64,000 nt of DNA from an uncultured Flavobacteriaceae bacterium (GTDB taxonomy: Bacteria; Bacteroidota; Bacteroidia; Flavobacteriales; Flavobacteriaceae): NCBI GenBank assembly GCA_947503005.1, contig CANNCA010000002.1:372001-436000 (forward strand), in the 5' to 3' direction. The position numbers and the translations under genes are program-made. Below are positions 43,660-51,937 of this stretch, piece by piece. Below the pieces are notes generated by a model. That model made no database searches. It saw only the letters and a program-made list of their open reading frames with translations, and was not told the DNA's origin. Each line of letters starts with the position of its first letter. Position 1 is the first letter of the stretch.

Positions 43660-44017
43660 TTTTGCCTTTTAAAATAAATTCATTGTAATAGATAAGTGCA
43701 GAAAATAATACCGCAAAAACGATGTTTTTATAACCAAACAGAAGCAGATCTGCTGCTAAACTGAATTCTATTACGTTCATCAAAAGAATAATGGTTATTT
43801 GGGTAATTGCATTTAATCTTGATTTGAATCGGCTTAAAATCCAAAATACCATTACTACTTCTAAAACACCAATTAATTTGGTAATCATAAAAGCATATTC
43901 ACCTCCCAATATTCTGGCAACAATCTCTTGGTGCCTTGGAACAAAATTTAGAATTTTACAATATAGCCCATTGACTAACCATACTAACGCAATGAAATAT
44001 GTGATTATTTTTTTCAA
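43652..44017 (-). CDS. DoxX-like four-span membrane protein
   Basis: 121 residues with four spans and the family start IALVWLVNGLYCKILNFVPRHQEIVARILG, then GVLEVVMVFWILSRFKS. DoxX-like proteins are small membrane proteins often beside DUF2071 genes. First gene of the four-gene unit (DoxX-like, DUF2071, methyltransferase, membrane protein). Confidence 0.85.
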   Translation of the reverse strand: MKKIITYFIALVWLVNGLYCKILNFVPRHQEIVARILGGEYAFMITKLIGVLEVVMVFWILSRFKSRLNAITQITIILLMNVIEFSLAADLLLFGYKNIVFAVLFSALIYYNEFILKGKNV

Positions 44018-44051
44018 TTAATTAATCTCATTTAATATAGAATCCGACTAA

Positions 44052-45542
44052 TTACTTTGAAATCATCCCTTGCATCAACTTTTTAATAGCTACACCTTGA
44101 TACAATTCTTGTAGCAGCGAAGTATAGCTTGCCTCAAAACGCTCATTCTTTGCAAGCCCCCCAAACAACGATTCTAATCGAATAAAAGCTAAGGGGTTAG
44201 TAGCAGATTCTTTAGCTCCATCATGCAGCTTGCTCTGCATAGCATCAATAATTTCTACGGGCTTTCCATTTTGGTTCACTTGTTTATCGCTATAATAACA
44301 CCAAGCCGCAATAACCAAAGTGGCGAATTTGATGCTGCCACCAGTGGCCAAATTTTCATGAATCGTAGCGATTAAAAATTTGGGCAGTTTAGCCGAGCTT
44401 TCCGAACAAATACGGCTGACGCTGTCTTTGATATTTGGGTTGGCAAAACGTTCTAACAGGCTGTCTTTGTAGTCCTCTAAATCAATGCCTTCGATATCTC
44501 CTAAGATGGGCGTAGCTTCCTGATCTAGAAAGGCACGTAAGTAGTTTTTGAAGAGTTCGTCTTCTATGCAGGCGTTAATGGTGGGGTGGCCGTGTAGCGC
44601 GCCTAAAAGTCCCAATACCGAATGCCCTGCATTGAGCAGTCGCAGTTTCATTTTTTCATAAGGTCCCACATCGGGTACGAATTGTACGCCTACTTTTTCA
44701 AAGGCAGGTCTGCCGTTGGAGAATTTATCTTCTACCACCCATTGCAGAAAAGGCTCACAGGTCACCGGCCAAGCATCTTGTACGCCATAGTTTTCTGCTA
44801 GGGTTTCGATATCTGCTGGAGTGGTAACAGGCGTAATACGGTCGACCATACTATTGGGGAAGCAGACTTCTTTGGCTATCCATTGGGCCAAGTCCGGGTT
44901 TTGTGCTTCTGCGAAGGTGAGGAGCATTTTGCGTGCCATGTCTCCGTTGTGTTCGATATTATCACATGACATGATGGTAAAAGCAGGCAAGCCTGCATCA
45001 CGCCGCCTTTTAAGGGCTGCGGTTAGAAAGCCATAGACTGTTTTAGGGTCGTCTGGGTGTTGAAGTTCGTGTTGAATGTCAGGGTTGTCGAAATTGAATT
45101 CCCCAGTGGTGGGGTTGAAATTATAGCCTCCCTCAGTAATCGTTAGCGAAACAATTTTTGTACTTGCATGCGCCATGCGCACGATGACGGGTTCGGGGTC
45201 CGTAGTGCCCATTTTGAAATCTACGATGGACCCAATAACTTCGGGTTCGATGTTGCCGTCGGGGTGTTTGACCATCAGGGTATAGAGGTGGTCTTGTTTT
45301 TTAAAAATATCATGGAGGTTGGCATCCCCTTCTCTCAAACCTATTCCGCAGATGCCCCACGCGGAGGCATCGCCACTATTTTTTAGTTGGTGTAGGTAAT
45401 AGGCTAGGTGGGCTCGATGGAATCCGCCGACTCCGATATGTACGATTCCTGATTTATCCGCAGAACGACTATAGTTTGGTACGGGAATTCGACTTCCTAT
45501 CGCTTCTAAATTTTCCTGATTAAGTTGTATTGGGTTATCCAT
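44052..45542 (-). CDS. Mannitol dehydrogenase family oxidoreductase
   Basis: 496 residues from ATG 45542 (a longer frame from 45614 overlaps the upstream gene). Long-chain polyol dehydrogenase pattern: HIGVGGFHRAHLAYYLHQL near 33-51 (NAD binding), TITEGGYNF near 125-133, TIMSCDNIEHNG near 190-201, FPNSMVDRITP near 228-238, and MKLRLLNAGHSVLGLLG near 295-311 with the catalytic Lys/Asn/His. The enzyme family includes mannitol 2-dehydrogenase and fructuronate/tagaturonate reductases; the exact substrate cannot be told. Starts two bases after the permease gene stops, so one transcript is likely. Confidence 0.9.
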   Translation of the reverse strand: MDNPIQLNQENLEAIGSRIPVPNYSRSADKSGIVHIGVGGFHRAHLAYYLHQLKNSGDASAWGICGIGLREGDANLHDIFKKQDHLYTLMVKHPDGNIEPEVIGSIVDFKMGTTDPEPVIVRMAHASTKIVSLTITEGGYNFNPTTGEFNFDNPDIQHELQHPDDPKTVYGFLTAALKRRRDAGLPAFTIMSCDNIEHNGDMARKMLLTFAEAQNPDLAQWIAKEVCFPNSMVDRITPVTTPADIETLAENYGVQDAWPVTCEPFLQWVVEDKFSNGRPAFEKVGVQFVPDVGPYEKMKLRLLNAGHSVLGLLGALHGHPTINACIEDELFKNYLRAFLDQEATPILGDIEGIDLEDYKDSLLERFANPNIKDSVSRICSESSAKLPKFLIATIHENLATGGSIKFATLVIAAWCYYSDKQVNQNGKPVEIIDAMQSKLHDGAKESATNPLAFIRLESLFGGLAKNERFEASYTSLLQELYQGVAIKKLMQGMISK

Positions 45543-45544
45543 GG

Positions 45545-47263
45545 TTAAGTTGCTGTATTTGATTTCCCGCGTTTTAGCGCCCAATAAGCGAGTACGAAAT
45601 AAATGATGGTACAAATGAAAGCATAGGTGTAAAAGAGTTCCCGATTTTCGATATAATTGGCTTCCGAAGCGCTTCCGAACATCACATTACAAGCCAAAAC
45701 CAATGTGGTAACCAAAGCCGAAATGGCGATGAATTTTAATCCCTTAGAGAACATGGAGACATCCTTAGGAATAACCACTTTTTCCTTTGCTTGCTGTTCT
45801 TGAAAGCGTTCAATGGTTTCATTCCGAACTTTTTCTTCCGCAACTTCTTCAGGATAGTCCTTCTTCGCCCCATACCGAGACGCGAGCAAGGTATATACCG
45901 CGATGGTAAAAAACCAAGTCGGGATAAAGAGGTAATAGAAGGAAATCACATCCAAGGCATTCAGTCCGAAACCAAAGACCAAGCCCAAGCCCCAAGAGGC
46001 GACGGCAGGCATACTAAAGGTCAGCTGGCGATACGAAGACCAATAGCGCGTAAAGCCAATTCTAGGGAAAATCTGATGCTCTGCAAATACAATCGCCCCC
46101 ACAGGAACCACTAGCAGTCCTGCATAGGTGAGTAGCGGCAGTATTTGTGAAAATACAAAGGGGAAACAGGCGATGACTACGGTGACCACACCGACTACAA
46201 TCGTCGTAAGCTTTCGGGAATGGTTAAAGAAAATCGCTTGTGCGGCCAATCCTGCTCTATACAAATTCGTAATCGCAGTCGTCCAACCCGCCACAATCAC
46301 AATCACAAATCCGGACCATCCGAGGGCATAATACGCTACATCACCCGGGTCAAGTTCCACGATGGATTTTCCTAAAATGACCGCAGCTCCGGCACCCATG
46401 ATTCCGGCAGCGATCCATGCCACATAGTGCCCGAACATCATACCGGTACTGGTGGCATAGCCGTAGTTCTTCTTTTTAGCAAAACGCAAGAGGGCCATGT
46501 CGATCAATCCGAAATGCGTAATGGTATTGGCGGCCCAACCGAATCCGATGACTTCCACCAATCCGATTCCGGGGTCTCCGTCGCTGTTGATGCCCGTCCA
46601 GATACTTTGGTCGCCGAGGGTCAAAAAATCGGTCCAACCTGCTGGTAAGGTTTTGTCCAGAACATCCAAAGACAAAGCGGGGAGGAGCACCATAGCGCCA
46701 CTCGTAAACATCACAAAAAGCCAAGGTGCACAAATGCCAGAAAATTCAGAAACGGCATTAAAACCATAGAGCGCAATGGAAACCACCACGATGCCCACGG
46801 CCAATACAATTAGAATAAACCAGGCATTGGTAGGATACCAGTTGAGTTGCGCAGGAATATCAAAGGCAAAACGAACCGCGGTAGCGGAAACCGTGATCAT
46901 CGCCGCGGAAATCACCGAAAAGATGATGACATTGGCCCAATTGTACAATTTGGTCATCGAATCGCCGGCAATCTTATTCAGATAGGTATAGAGGCTCAAG
47001 CGCGTATCAACGGCAATAGGGGAAGTGATGAATCTCCAACTCAGAACCGCTAGAATATTACCGATTAGAAGACCTAGGATGATATCCATCGTCTTGGCAC
47101 CGAGCGCCACAAAGGTCGCCCCGATGACAAACTCCGTCGCTGCTACGTGCTCCGCAGCGTAGAGTCCGGCAAAATGCGTCCAATCGTGTAATTTGTGTTT
47201 TGCTACGGGGAGTTGTTCTTCTTCTAGGTCTTTGAGGTGGTCGAATTCGTTGGAGGTACTCAT
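45545..47263 (-). CDS. NCS1-type (purine-cytosine permease-like) transporter
   Basis: 572 residues with about 12-14 membrane spans. The N-terminal cytoplasmic stretch (DHLKDLEEEQLPVAKHKLHDWTHFAGLYAAEHVAATEFVIG) is followed by the family's span pattern (LGAKTMDIILGLLIGNILAVLSWRF, GFNAVSEFSGICAPWLF, GWAANTITHFGLIDMALLRF). NCS1 members import nucleobases, hydantoins or vitamins with Na or H. Linked to a polyol dehydrogenase, this one may carry a sugar alcohol or sugar acid instead. By eye the G+C of this gene and the next is higher than that of the genes on both sides. Confidence 0.82.
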   Translation of the reverse strand: MSTSNEFDHLKDLEEEQLPVAKHKLHDWTHFAGLYAAEHVAATEFVIGATFVALGAKTMDIILGLLIGNILAVLSWRFITSPIAVDTRLSLYTYLNKIAGDSMTKLYNWANVIIFSVISAAMITVSATAVRFAFDIPAQLNWYPTNAWFILIVLAVGIVVVSIALYGFNAVSEFSGICAPWLFVMFTSGAMVLLPALSLDVLDKTLPAGWTDFLTLGDQSIWTGINSDGDPGIGLVEVIGFGWAANTITHFGLIDMALLRFAKKKNYGYATSTGMMFGHYVAWIAAGIMGAGAAVILGKSIVELDPGDVAYYALGWSGFVIVIVAGWTTAITNLYRAGLAAQAIFFNHSRKLTTIVVGVVTVVIACFPFVFSQILPLLTYAGLLVVPVGAIVFAEHQIFPRIGFTRYWSSYRQLTFSMPAVASWGLGLVFGFGLNALDVISFYYLFIPTWFFTIAVYTLLASRYGAKKDYPEEVAEEKVRNETIERFQEQQAKEKVVIPKDVSMFSKGLKFIAISALVTTLVLACNVMFGSASEANYIENRELFYTYAFICTIIYFVLAYWALKRGKSNTAT

Positions 47264-47319
47264 AGGCGTGGCTGGTTTAATAGCGGTTGCCTAAGATAGT
47301 TAAAATTCGGATTTTGGTT

Positions 47320-47760
47320 TCATGGCTTTTTCATACGCATCGGCGTCATAGTTCGTGCTTGAAGAAACCACTTGCCGTCTTGTTTGATGAAGGTGCTCGA
47401 ATAGCGTATTTTTCCAGGAATAGGATTATTCATAATGGTGCCCTTCATTGCTAGAATCCCGATAACAATACCCATATTTTCATTTTCAATAATTTTATCC
47501 ACCGTTACGTTTACCGATGAAATATTAAGATTTTTCACCCCGTCAATGGCTTGTTTCTTGTTTTCTATCATTCCTGGGGCCGCGATCAAGATAAAATCTT
47601 CGGTTGCTACATCACTTAATGGCTTTGTATTTTTGTTTAAAGCATATTCCGTGAGTAAATGTTCATTAAGTTCTTGTAAACCCATTTTCTGAGTATCCGT
47701 TACATTTTGTCCTAAAATGACCATGGGAATAACAATTAAAGTAAGCAATACGTTTTTCAT
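47320..47760 (-). CDS. DUF4440/NTF2-like secreted protein
   Basis: 146 residues from ATG 47760 (signal MKNVLLTLIVIPMVILGQ); an in-frame ATG at 47787 is not needed. Body: LQELNEHLLTEYALNKNTKPLSDVATEDFILIAAPG and ENMGIVIGILAMKGTI, with a terminal FIKQDGKWFLQARTMTPMR, the DUF4440 pattern. Secreted or periplasmic. A degenerate version of the GTAACAA...CTATTTCTTTAA element lies 21 bases upstream at 47781. Confidence 0.75.
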   Translation of the reverse strand: MKNVLLTLIVIPMVILGQNVTDTQKMGLQELNEHLLTEYALNKNTKPLSDVATEDFILIAAPGMIENKKQAIDGVKNLNISSVNVTVDKIIENENMGIVIGILAMKGTIMNNPIPGKIRYSSTFIKQDGKWFLQARTMTPMRMKKP

Positions 47761-47780
47761 AAGATTGTTTAAAATGTTAG

Positions 47781-47859
47781 GTAACAATGCGCTCGTAAAA
47801 ACCCTATTTCTTTAATAGTGGCGGTACGCTTTGATTTATAATTGCCAGCTACAAACTGG
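47781..47859. repeat. Degenerate dyad element plus REP-like palindrome
   Basis: GTAACAA at 47781 then CTATTTCTTTAA at 47803, followed by CCAGCTACAAACTGG at 47845-47859. The order is the same as at 41663-41748, but the dyad arm GTTAC is lost. Between this and the TPM gene (to 48025) no other gene is seen. Confidence 0.4.
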
Positions 47860-48025
47860 TGATGTGTTAGGGGGAGAGTACTTATTATTAAGTTCTCTAA
47901 GATACTGAATTTGTTTTGCAACTATTGATTCAGCTAATCTTTAGCTTACGATAAATAGGTCAATCCCCGAATAAAGGGATATGTTTCCTCCAATAATTTT
48001 CTAGCTTCGTAGGCGTTAGCCTATC

Positions 48026-49423
48026 ATGCAACCCACTATGAAACAAGCACTTTTTTTAAAATCCTATTTTTTCTTCGTTTTACTATGGATTTGTACGTTT
48101 TCCATAGCCCAAACCCCTGCACCTGATTTGGACTCCATTACCGAAGACTCCTATCGACGGATGTTGGAACGTCAGGAAGCCGAAAAAAACGAAATAGTAT
48201 ATCCCATTTTTAAAGCCCCCTCTTATAATAGCACTCTAGAAACGTATTCAGTGGCCGATGTGCCGAGTCCACGAGGTGAGGGAATCATGGGTTATGTTTC
48301 CGACCCAAAAGATATCATTGATTTTGCCGCAGAACAGCGCATCAATAAGCTTTTATACGAACTCGAGAAAAAGTCCTCCGTAGAAGTTGCCGTAGTTATG
48401 CTGCCGAGTATCGGGCAAGAGGTGCCGAAAAATTTTGCCGTGGCATTATTTGAAAAGTGGGGCATTGGTAAAGCGGATACGGACAACGGACTCTTAATCT
48501 TGACCGTGATGGACCAACGCCGCACCGAATTCGAAGTTGGTTATGGGCTGGAAGGGATATTGACCGATGTCGTTTGCTATCGGATCGGCGTAAATGAAAT
48601 TGTGCCCCGTTTTAAAGAAGGTGATTTTGGTGGCGGAATCGAAAGTGCGGTGTTGCGGGTCAAAGAATTTTTGGAAAATCCGGAAGCCATTGATGAAGTA
48701 TACGGTTATAGCGTTGTTCATGAAGAACAGGAATTTGAGTGGCATTGGTATTACCTTTTACCTTTGATATACCCCTTGCTGTGTATCATATTCGGATTCT
48801 GGTATTACGGACAAGCTTTTGATATTCAACGCTCCAAAGACGATTATTACGACAAATACCATCGCTTGGACAAGCTGAAATTTGGTTGCACGCAGTACCT
48901 TTTTCCTCTACCTATGTTGTTCTTTGCCCGGATGGCCAAAAGGCGTTTGGAGCACTACCGTAATGCACCGCGATTTAGCAAACGCAATGGAAAGCCGATG
49001 AAGTTAGTAAACCATTATGACGAAATCGATTATCTCGCGGAAGCTCAGCTATTGGAAGAAGAATTGAAATCGGTGCTCTATGATGTGTGGATTACCGAAG
49101 ATGCAAGTGATATTATGTTTTTGGAGTATGAAGGTCCGAACGGCCGCAAGTACGCTGACTGCAAAGAATGTAGTTACAAAACCTTTGGTAAAACAAGCTC
49201 CTTGGTACTGGTTGCGGCTACCTATGACAATGGCGGCACCCGAATCGATACATATGAATGCCGCAATTGCAATTATAAGGAAGAGAAAGAAATAGCGATT
49301 CCGCAAAAATCAAGACCTAGTGAATCATCTTCAGGGTCTTCTTTTTCTTCATCTTCAAGTAGTAGCTCTTCCAGCTTTGGCGGCGGAAGTTCTGGTGGCG
49401 GTGGGGCAGGGGTTAGTTGGTGA
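48026..49423 (+). CDS. TPM-domain membrane protein with zinc ribbon and Gly-rich tail
   Basis: 465 residues with a signal peptide (a second start at 48038 is equally good). TPM fold near 95-205: FAAEQRINKLLYELEKKSSVEVAVVML, WGIGKADTDNGLLILTVMDQRRTEFEVGYGLEG (the acid/Gly core), then SAVLRVKEFLE. A span near 240-262 is followed by a cytoplasmic part with two Cys-x2-Cys pairs (DCKEC and ECRNC) that look like a zinc ribbon, and then a Ser-rich stretch and GGGSSGGGGAGVSW, the usual end of TPM proteins. TPM domains are linked to photosystem repair and envelope phosphatase activity. Transcribed alone. Confidence 0.85.
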   Translation: MQPTMKQALFLKSYFFFVLLWICTFSIAQTPAPDLDSITEDSYRRMLERQEAEKNEIVYPIFKAPSYNSTLETYSVADVPSPRGEGIMGYVSDPKDIIDFAAEQRINKLLYELEKKSSVEVAVVMLPSIGQEVPKNFAVALFEKWGIGKADTDNGLLILTVMDQRRTEFEVGYGLEGILTDVVCYRIGVNEIVPRFKEGDFGGGIESAVLRVKEFLENPEAIDEVYGYSVVHEEQEFEWHWYYLLPLIYPLLCIIFGFWYYGQAFDIQRSKDDYYDKYHRLDKLKFGCTQYLFPLPMLFFARMAKRRLEHYRNAPRFSKRNGKPMKLVNHYDEIDYLAEAQLLEEELKSVLYDVWITEDASDIMFLEYEGPNGRKYADCKECSYKTFGKTSSLVLVAATYDNGGTRIDTYECRNCNYKEEKEIAIPQKSRPSESSSGSSFSSSSSSSSSSFGGGSSGGGGAGVSW

Positions 49424-49447
49424 TTCCTCAAAAAAGTGATACCTTTT
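49417..49447 (+). promoter_or_regulatory. Possible promoter with dyad upstream of the AraC-type gene
   Basis: TTG at 49417-49419 and TACCTTTT at 49440-49447 (last base off TAnnTTTG), 20 bases apart. The -7 box is inside a dyad ATACC-n5-GGTAT (49439-49453), which could be a self-regulatory site. It begins inside the end of the TPM gene. Confidence 0.35.
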
Positions 49448-49476
49448 AGGTATACTAACCTTCAGGTACCTTTTCA

Positions 49477-50346
49477 ATGGGTTTTAAAGTAACCGCAGAT
49501 TTAGTCCCCCTTTTTCGTGGTCTGGTTACCGGACTACAACCCTTTGCCGCTGCACAAGAGGTGGACTTGGTTTTTGAATCGCAGGTTTCTAGTTTACATG
49601 CGTTCTATAATCCAGAAGAGGCGTTGTCCGAGATAACCGTTTTATTGAGTCGGATTATAACTTTTACCCCGCAATCGTATTCCATTAAGGTTTCTGTAGA
49701 AAAATGTAGCGAAAATACAGACCGATGTATTCTTGCCATTGAAAATACTGGGGTAGACCTTTCAAAATTGGGTGAGATTCTTTCCGCGGTCAAAAATGGA
49801 CTCTTGGTGGAAAGGCAAAAACAAGGCACTCGTTTTATTGCTTCCATTCCAACCAAGCCAAATATTGCAAGGCTTACAGACGCTACATTAAACGGTACCT
49901 TGCTTCCGAAAAAGTACCCGAATTATTATGCTACCGTGGTTAAACGACTGACCACGCATTTTTCGAATACCGATAATTTGCAAAAGGCGGCAGATTTAAA
50001 AAGCAATAGCGAAGGTGTATTTCTAAGAAAAGTTAATGCGGTCATCAATTCGCATATTTCAGAACCGGAATTCAAGGTAGATAACCTTGCCTCGGCCATG
50101 GCCCTGAGTAGAACACAATTATTTCGAAAAATAAAAGAATTGACCCAAATGTCTCCGCAGCGGTATCTAAGATATGTGCGATTGGAGAAAGCTAAACAAT
50201 TGCTACAATCAAAAGAAAAGGACCTGAACGTAAGCGAGGTCTGTTATCGTGTGGGTTTCGCCGGCAAAAGTCATTTCACAAGATCTTTTCAAAAAGAATT
50301 CGGGTTCAACCCTTCTGAGTTTATGAAAAGCAAAAATGTAACCTGA
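49477..50346 (+). CDS. AraC-family regulator with degenerate HATPase-like N-terminus
   Basis: 289 residues. Residues about 180-286 are a full AraC/XylS HTH pair: VDNLASAMALSRTQLFRKIKELTQMSPQRYLRYVRLEKAKQLL and EVCYRVGFAGKSHFTRSFQKEFGFNPSEFM. Residues 1-125 (LFRGLVTGLQPFAAAQEVDLVFES, ALSEITVLLSRIITFTPQSYSI, CILAIENTGVDLS, QGTRFIASIP) follow the outline of a histidine-kinase ATPase (HATPase_c) domain in which the N-box Asn and G-boxes are worn. The shape is that of a hybrid two-component regulator (kinase plus AraC) without its receiver and sensor parts. It might bind a small ligand instead of ATP. Target genes unknown; NTF2-like genes follow. Confidence 0.75.
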   Translation: MGFKVTADLVPLFRGLVTGLQPFAAAQEVDLVFESQVSSLHAFYNPEEALSEITVLLSRIITFTPQSYSIKVSVEKCSENTDRCILAIENTGVDLSKLGEILSAVKNGLLVERQKQGTRFIASIPTKPNIARLTDATLNGTLLPKKYPNYYATVVKRLTTHFSNTDNLQKAADLKSNSEGVFLRKVNAVINSHISEPEFKVDNLASAMALSRTQLFRKIKELTQMSPQRYLRYVRLEKAKQLLQSKEKDLNVSEVCYRVGFAGKSHFTRSFQKEFGFNPSEFMKSKNVT

Positions 50347-50394
50347 ACGCAATTTTTCGCAACATCTGGTCAATTTAGGTAAAGAATGTCCCCC

Positions 50395-50402
50395 TAACTT
50401 TG
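50395..50402 (+). promoter_or_regulatory. -7 type element TAACTTTG
   Basis: Exact match to TAnnTTTG, 60 bases before the ATG at 50463. A TTTAGG about 17 bases upstream could serve as the weak -33. This would drive the two NTF2-like genes. Confidence 0.4.
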
Positions 50403-50462
50403 GAGTGAAGAAGACGGAAGTTTAATCCCGCTTGTCGATAGACAGGCCAAAAATTTATTTTT

Positions 50463-50852
50463 ATGGATAATCTAAAGAAAAACAGGGAGTTCATTATCAA
50501 GTACTTCAATGGAATCTCTGGGGAAGAAAAAACCAGGAAACGATTGGAAGAATATACGAATGATGAAAAATTGATTTCGCATATCTTATTTTTTGAAAGC
50601 GCCTTTCCGAAGTATGAACTTTTTATTGAGGAAATGGTTACCGAAGGAAATAAGGTAATTGTTCAGGGCAGGGCAACAGGCACTAATACGGAAGCGTTCA
50701 ATGGAATTGCAGCAACCGGTAGAAAGATGGATCTTCCCTTCGCCATTCGCTATACCATCGAGAATGGAAAAATTACGGACCATTGGCTGATTGCCGATCA
50801 AATGCTACTGATGGAGCAATTAGGGGTCATGGCTAACGAAACTGAACATTAA
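50463..50852 (+). CDS. SnoaL-like ester cyclase family protein
   Basis: 129 residues without signal peptide. Pattern: FIIKYFNGISGEEKTRKRLEEYTNDEKLISHILFFE, FPKYELFIEEMVTEGNKVIVQGRATGTNT, then IRYTIENGKITDHWLIADQMLLMEQLGV, the SnoaL-type NTF2 fold with the usual H-W-x-x-x-D end. Cytoplasmic. Followed 20 bases later by a second NTF2-like gene. Substrate unknown. Confidence 0.8.
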   Translation: MDNLKKNREFIIKYFNGISGEEKTRKRLEEYTNDEKLISHILFFESAFPKYELFIEEMVTEGNKVIVQGRATGTNTEAFNGIAATGRKMDLPFAIRYTIENGKITDHWLIADQMLLMEQLGVMANETEH

Positions 50853-50871
50853 ATCCTTTAATAGCGTGCAA

Positions 50872-51411
50872 ATGAAAAAACTACTTTTATTTATAAGCCT
50901 TATTACTGCTTTTTCATGTGGAGAGGCGAACCAAACGGAAGACAATCAGAAGGACTCAGCTGAATTAAAGGCCTTTGAAGCTTTAGCTTCTGAAGAGGAA
51001 GGGACCAAGAAATTCATTGAAGACTATTTGGCAGCTGTGAATTCTCCGGATTGGCAGTCAAGGCTACCTGAATACCTTCAACCGAATCCTGAAAAATTTT
51101 TAGAGGAACATGCTGCCTTTAGAGAATCATTTCCAAATTATCAATCTACCATAAAACATTTGACAGTAGATGGAAACAAAGGAATCGTATGGATAAATAT
51201 AACGGCGAATTATTCCAAAGAATATGCATTTGAAAGTGAAAACGATGCTTATGGTGATTCAATGCTCAATGACATTAAAGCTGAAAACCAAGAACTTTCT
51301 TGGGATGAAACATGGTACTTTGATGTTGTCGATGGAAAGTTTGGTACTGAATGGGACTTTCTAAAGGATAATTATTCAGTTCTGAAAAGTTTGCAAACAG
51401 GGTTCAAATGA
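50872..51411 (+). CDS. NTF2-like lipoprotein
   Basis: 179 residues from ATG 50872 (a GTG at 50866 is in frame). Leader MKKLLLFISLITAFSC and an acidic linker make it a lipoprotein. Middle FIEDYLAAVNSPDWQSRLPEYLQPNPEKFLEEHAAFRESFPNYQSTIKHLTVDGNKGIVWINI and the end SWDETWYFDVVDGKFGTEWDFLKDN fit an NTF2-like cone. Probably a periplasmic relative of the cytoplasmic protein before it, in one operon. Confidence 0.75.
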   Translation: MKKLLLFISLITAFSCGEANQTEDNQKDSAELKAFEALASEEEGTKKFIEDYLAAVNSPDWQSRLPEYLQPNPEKFLEEHAAFRESFPNYQSTIKHLTVDGNKGIVWINITANYSKEYAFESENDAYGDSMLNDIKAENQELSWDETWYFDVVDGKFGTEWDFLKDNYSVLKSLQTGFK

Positions 51412-51833
51412 CCTTTATTCAATAAGGGAGGCTCCAAAACCTGTCTCTATTATTCTTTCTAAATACGCTTTATAATACGTGCTTTCGACTTCTTTTTTAG
51501 CACCTTTTTAAGTGATTGTCGCAACATAAATTAATACCGTTTTTTTGACACCGTAATGGCAGCATTCTCATCGACTGGTTTTTCGCCTTTGGGCATAAGA
51601 CAGTTACGAATATATGTTTCCTGATAATGACTTCCTCTTTATAGCTAGCATTGCTTTCTTCGATTATTCGAGCATGGTGGTATCCATGGTTTTGAAGGAT
51701 AAAAAAAGGGAGCCTGGACAGCATTTCTAGTAAGATTTAGTCCATATACTTCTTCAGAACCTCCGCTGAAGCTAACATTTCAATTGATTTGAATTCGATG
51801 TTAACCTTTTTCTTGTAAAAACATAAAATGCCA
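51412..51833. other. Gene-free stretch, possible coding relics
   Basis: About 420 bases with no convincing gene. On the minus strand two short frames about 51540-51660 read IEESNASYKEEVIIRKHI and, shifted by one, CLMPKGEKPVDENAA, which look like fragments of a decayed frame joined by a frameshift, but I do not recognise the parent. Confidence 0.25.
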
Positions 51834-51873
51834 GAAAAAGTGCTTTTACACAAACTTTGAACAGCACTTTTTC
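51834..51873. repeat. 11-bp inverted repeat in the leader of the first paralogous lipoprotein gene
   Basis: GAAAAAGTGCT (51834-51844) and AGCACTTTTTC (51863-51873) are perfect reverse complements around an 18-base loop, about 65 bases before the ATG at 51938. It could be a terminator for either strand or a leader hairpin. Confidence 0.55.
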
Positions 51874-51937
51874 TTGGGAAACAAAACCCCAAGAAGTTTT
51901 GAAACAAGAATCGGTTAACAGCCAAATACATCAAATT

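Noticed and set aside
38192-44017. Integron cassette array, suggested by many small one-gene units with shared spacers
   Set aside because: No integrase gene, no paired R'/R'' core sites with the GTTRRRY form at gene junctions, and the shared sequence is a dyad near start codons.
45791-47053. Plus-strand frames opposite the NCS1 permease
   Set aside because: Shadow frames caused by higher G+C in this gene; no motif.
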